Positions 7,397 to 9,048 of a DNA stretch of 9,048 nt are shown here, piece after piece. Numbering within the stretch: position 1 is the first letter of the stretch; the number at the start of each line of letters is the position of its first letter. The notes below the pieces were generated by a model. That model had not been told where the DNA came from, did no database searches, and was given only the letters and a program-made list of their open reading frames with translations. The DNA comes from Burkholderiales bacterium UBA6064 (lineage in GTDB: Bacteria > Pseudomonadota > Gammaproteobacteria > Burkholderiales > Burkholderiaceae_B): contig DIYC01000131.1 of NCBI GenBank assembly GCA_002428895.1, forward strand, positions 3,782 through 12,829, written 5' to 3'. Made by a program: the position numbers and the translations under genes.

Positions 7397-7425
7397 TTGA
7401 CGAGAGGGGGGTCTTTTTCTATGTT
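7397..7425 (+). promoter_or_regulatory. Sigma70-type promoter of the porin gene
   Basis: TTGACG (7397-7402) and TATGTT (7420-7425) are separated by exactly 17 bases. The -35 matches five of six consensus positions and the -10 four of six. Transcription would begin near 7432 and give an untranslated leader of about 134 bases before the porin ATG. This is the best-looking promoter in the window. Confidence 0.55.
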
Positions 7426-7457
7426 GTGCACTCGCTACAAAAAAGAGCAAATTTAGA

Positions 7458-7483
7458 AGGCCAATCTCAGTTTTGTTTGGCCT
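7458..7483 (+). other. Hairpin in the porin mRNA leader
   Basis: AGGCCAA (7458-7464) and TTGGCCT (7477-7483) form a perfect 7-base-pair stem with a 12-base loop containing TTTTG. It lies between the presumed promoter and the porin start, is not followed by a T run, and so is not an intrinsic terminator. It could stabilise the mRNA or present a loop for a small RNA or Hfq; that is inference. Confidence 0.45.
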
Positions 7484-7555
7484 CATGGGCAGAGAACGTG
7501 TAAATTGTGACTCGTGCCGTAGTGATCTGTGGCAAACAATTAACCAACATGATAA

Positions 7556-7561
7556 AAGGTG
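7556..7561 (+). promoter_or_regulatory. Strong ribosome binding site of the porin
   Basis: AAGGTG sits four bases before the ATG at 7566. It is the clearest Shine-Dalgarno sequence in the window and fits high expression. It fixes the porin start together with the signal peptide that follows. Confidence 0.8.
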
Positions 7562-7565
7562 AATT

Positions 7566-8639
7566 ATGAATAAAAAGCTCTTAGCTGCTGCGTTAGGTGT
7601 TGCTTTTGCTGCACCAGCATTTGCTGACTCAACAAACATGGTCATTTATGGCCGCGTCCATCAATCTTTCGTCCATACTTCTGACGAAGCACAAAACCCA
7701 GAAGGTGGTAACTTCACACTGAAAAACGTTGCATCACGTCTTGGTTTCCGTGGCGAAGAAGATCTTGGTAGTGGTTTAAAAGCTCTTTTTGGTTACGAGT
7801 TTGGAATTCCTACTGACAACAGTAATGTTACTGGTGGCTTTGGTCTTAACGGTCGTCACACTTACGTTGGTCTTTCTGGTTCATTTGGTAAAGTAACAAT
7901 TGGTACTCAAGACGGTGGCAGTGCTTCTGTTGCTCCTTTGTATAACCAAGCTTCTCTAATCGGTTCAGTTTCTAACAACGGTGGTGACCTAACAACTGTT
8001 GGTTCAGACGTTGTAAGTACTGCAGAAGTTATTGCTGCACGCCAACGTGTTAATAACTCGTTTGGTTACGAAACTACAATTCTTCCAGGCCTAGAGCTTA
8101 CAGCTCGCCATGCGCTTACTGGAACAAACGATGCCGATAATGGTGCTACTAAAGAAAACGGTACTCGTGAAACTGAAGTTGCAGTTGGTTACACAGCAGG
8201 CCCATTGTATATTGGTGGTGGTTTGTGGTCTGAGTCTTCAGCAACTGAACTTGAAAACGGTTTCAATGGTACAAGCCGCCCAGAGCGCGTTGTTCAATTG
8301 GTTAGTACTTACACCTTAGGTGATTTAAAACTTGGTGGTATCGTTAATCAAGTTAGTTTTTACGGTAATGCTGCAAACGGTGACGACAATGATATTAACT
8401 TTGCATTGTCCGCATTGTACAAACTTTCAAGCAACGCAGGCGTATTCGGTTTAGTTGCTGATGGTGAAGACAACGCAAACAACAATGATCGTCAACAGCT
8501 ACAATTGTCTGCTTACTATGACTTTAGCAAGCGTACAAGATCATATGTTGGTTTCGAGCGCTTCAACAGAGAAAACAAAACAACTGGTGTTGAAACTGAT
8601 GCAGATTCTATCGTGTTTGGTTTACGTCACAATTTTTAA
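7566..8639 (+). CDS. Gram-negative outer-membrane porin
   Basis: General diffusion porin of the Gram-negative porin superfamily (Porin_4 style), expected to be a trimer of 16-stranded barrels in the outer membrane passing small hydrophilic solutes. The 357 residues begin with a classical signal peptide, MNKKLLAAALGVAFAAPAFA, with cleavage predicted after Ala20 (AFA|DS). The mature N-terminus shows the first strand MVIYGRVHQSF. Then come SRLGFRGEEDLGSGLKALFG (58-77), a typical early strand pair, and RHTYVGLSGSFGKVTIGTQ (97-115). The chain ends in VFGLRHNF with the C-terminal Phe recognised by the Bam machinery. Codon use (GGT, CGT, AAC, GTT) looks more biased than in neighbouring genes, as expected for an abundant protein. 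It appears monocistronic, with its own promoter and terminator. Substrate selectivity cannot be read from sequence. Confidence 0.95.
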   Translation: MNKKLLAAALGVAFAAPAFADSTNMVIYGRVHQSFVHTSDEAQNPEGGNFTLKNVASRLGFRGEEDLGSGLKALFGYEFGIPTDNSNVTGGFGLNGRHTYVGLSGSFGKVTIGTQDGGSASVAPLYNQASLIGSVSNNGGDLTTVGSDVVSTAEVIAARQRVNNSFGYETTILPGLELTARHALTGTNDADNGATKENGTRETEVAVGYTAGPLYIGGGLWSESSATELENGFNGTSRPERVVQLVSTYTLGDLKLGGIVNQVSFYGNAANGDDNDINFALSALYKLSSNAGVFGLVADGEDNANNNDRQQLQLSAYYDFSKRTRSYVGFERFNRENKTTGVETDADSIVFGLRHNF

Positions 8640-8663
8640 TTAAATATTTTATTTAGTTAAAAT

Positions 8664-8689
8664 AAAAAGCCACCTTTGGGTGGCTTTTT
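8664..8689 (+). terminator. Intrinsic terminator after the porin
   Basis: AAAAAGCCACC (8664-8674) pairs perfectly with GGTGGCTTTTT (8679-8689) around a TTTG loop. The GC-rich core of six pairs is followed by a run of T. It begins 25 bases after the porin stop. The A run on the left arm could let it work in the reverse direction too. Confidence 0.93.
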
Positions 8690-8771
8690 ACATTCTTAAA
8701 TCTCAAATACAAATTTAATTCTTATTCGAAGGGGCATTTAGGTTAGCTCTTAGATTACCTGGAACTTAACT

Positions 8772-8801
8772 TTGGTCAGATACACTCAGTGTGATTACAA
8801 T
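8772..8801 (+). promoter_or_regulatory. Possible promoter with internal inverted repeat, edge gene
   Basis: TTGGTC (8772-8777) and TACAAT (8796-8801, five of six matches) are 18 bases apart. Transcription would start near 8808, only a few bases before the ATG at 8815, giving a nearly leaderless message. The spacer contains the perfect inverted repeat ACACT-C-AGTGT (8782-8792), placed where a bound repressor would block polymerase. The stretch 8690-8771 shows nothing else I can name. Confidence 0.35.
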
Positions 8802-8814
8802 TCACAGAGAACGT

Positions 8815-9048
8815 ATGGTCAATTCAATTCGATGGAATCAATCGAGCCATTTTAATGACTCTGAAAGTTGGTCTACCCGTCACCCAGACAATTCACGCAG
8901 AAGCGATGCAACGCATCGGCAAGGTTTGACTATTAATCCAAACCGCACCTTACAAACTCAATTACGGCGGATTAAACAAGAGATACACAAAGGAGCGCTT
9001 AGACAAAACGCACATCAAATCCACTCCCAATTAGCCAGGATATTCAAT
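8815..9048 (+). CDS. Unrecognised basic polar protein, 3' end cut by window
   Basis: An open frame runs from ATG 8815 for 78 codons without a stop to the window edge. A weak AGAGA (8806-8810) precedes the start. The visible part begins MVNSIRWNQSSHFNDSESWS. It is polar and looks disordered to about residue 45, then turns into a probable helical segment, LRRIKQEIHKGALRQNAHQI, followed by HSQLARIF. It is rich in Arg, Lys, His, Gln and Asn, with no membrane segment or signal peptide. The helical part loosely recalls the C-terminal pattern of anti-sigma-28 factor FlgM (xIKxxIxxGxxxxxxxxIxxxL), and a disordered N-terminus would fit, but the match is too weak to name it. Both other strands and frames here are closed by stops, which supports this frame modestly. 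Confidence 0.55.
   Translation, partial: MVNSIRWNQSSHFNDSESWSTRHPDNSRRSDATHRQGLTINPNRTLQTQLRRIKQEIHKGALRQNAHQIHSQLARIFN

Noticed and set aside
7358..7645. Minus-strand ORF of 95 codons across the porin leader and signal peptide
   Set aside because: It overlaps the porin promoter, ribosome binding site and signal peptide; its hydrophobic stretches come from the reverse complement of those regions.
1..9048. Mobile element, CRISPR, toxin-antitoxin pair or defence system
   Set aside because: No spaced direct repeats, terminal inverted repeats, transposase, integrase, Cas-like or nuclease motifs were seen; the identifiable genes are mostly ordinary envelope genes.

Overview
The window looks like a chromosomal stretch of a Gram-negative bacterium of moderately low GC, most likely a betaproteobacterium. 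This rests on the style of the LptF protein, the WaaQ-type heptosyltransferase, the transglutaminase-like protein and the general porin with a C-terminal Phe. The assignment is inferred from remembered family resemblance, not from a search.

Layout from left to right. (1) On the minus strand, running off the left edge, is a transglutaminase-like protein (COG1305 type). Its reading frame is broken by a one-base shift at or near a run of nine A/T, although both halves are well conserved. (2) A 170-base divergent intergenic region follows. (3) A tightly packed plus-strand run holds lptF, lptG, a short cbiX-type chelatase and msbA. (4) A WaaQ-like LPS heptosyltransferase on the minus strand converges on msbA with only 10 bases between stop codons. 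(5) Divergent from it is a plus-strand gene for a 265-residue protein that I do not recognise. (6) An outer-membrane porin has its own promoter, a leader of about 130 bases, a good ribosome binding site and a strong intrinsic terminator. (7) A basic, polar, unrecognised ORF begins at 8815 and runs off the right edge.

Most of the window concerns the outer membrane. WaaQ would add heptose to the LPS core, MsbA flips lipid A-core across the inner membrane, and LptF/LptG form the membrane channel of the Lpt machine that extracts LPS and sends it to the outer membrane, where the porin also resides. The chelatase (siroheme or cobalamin synthesis) is the odd member, apparently co-transcribed with the LPS export genes.

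I found no tRNA or rRNA gene, CRISPR array, insertion sequence, integrase or attachment site, and no clear sign of a new multi-gene system. The points most worth following up are the frameshifted transglutaminase with a correctly phased slippery site, the unrecognised 265-residue protein beside waaQ, and the edge ORF with an inverted repeat inside its presumed promoter.
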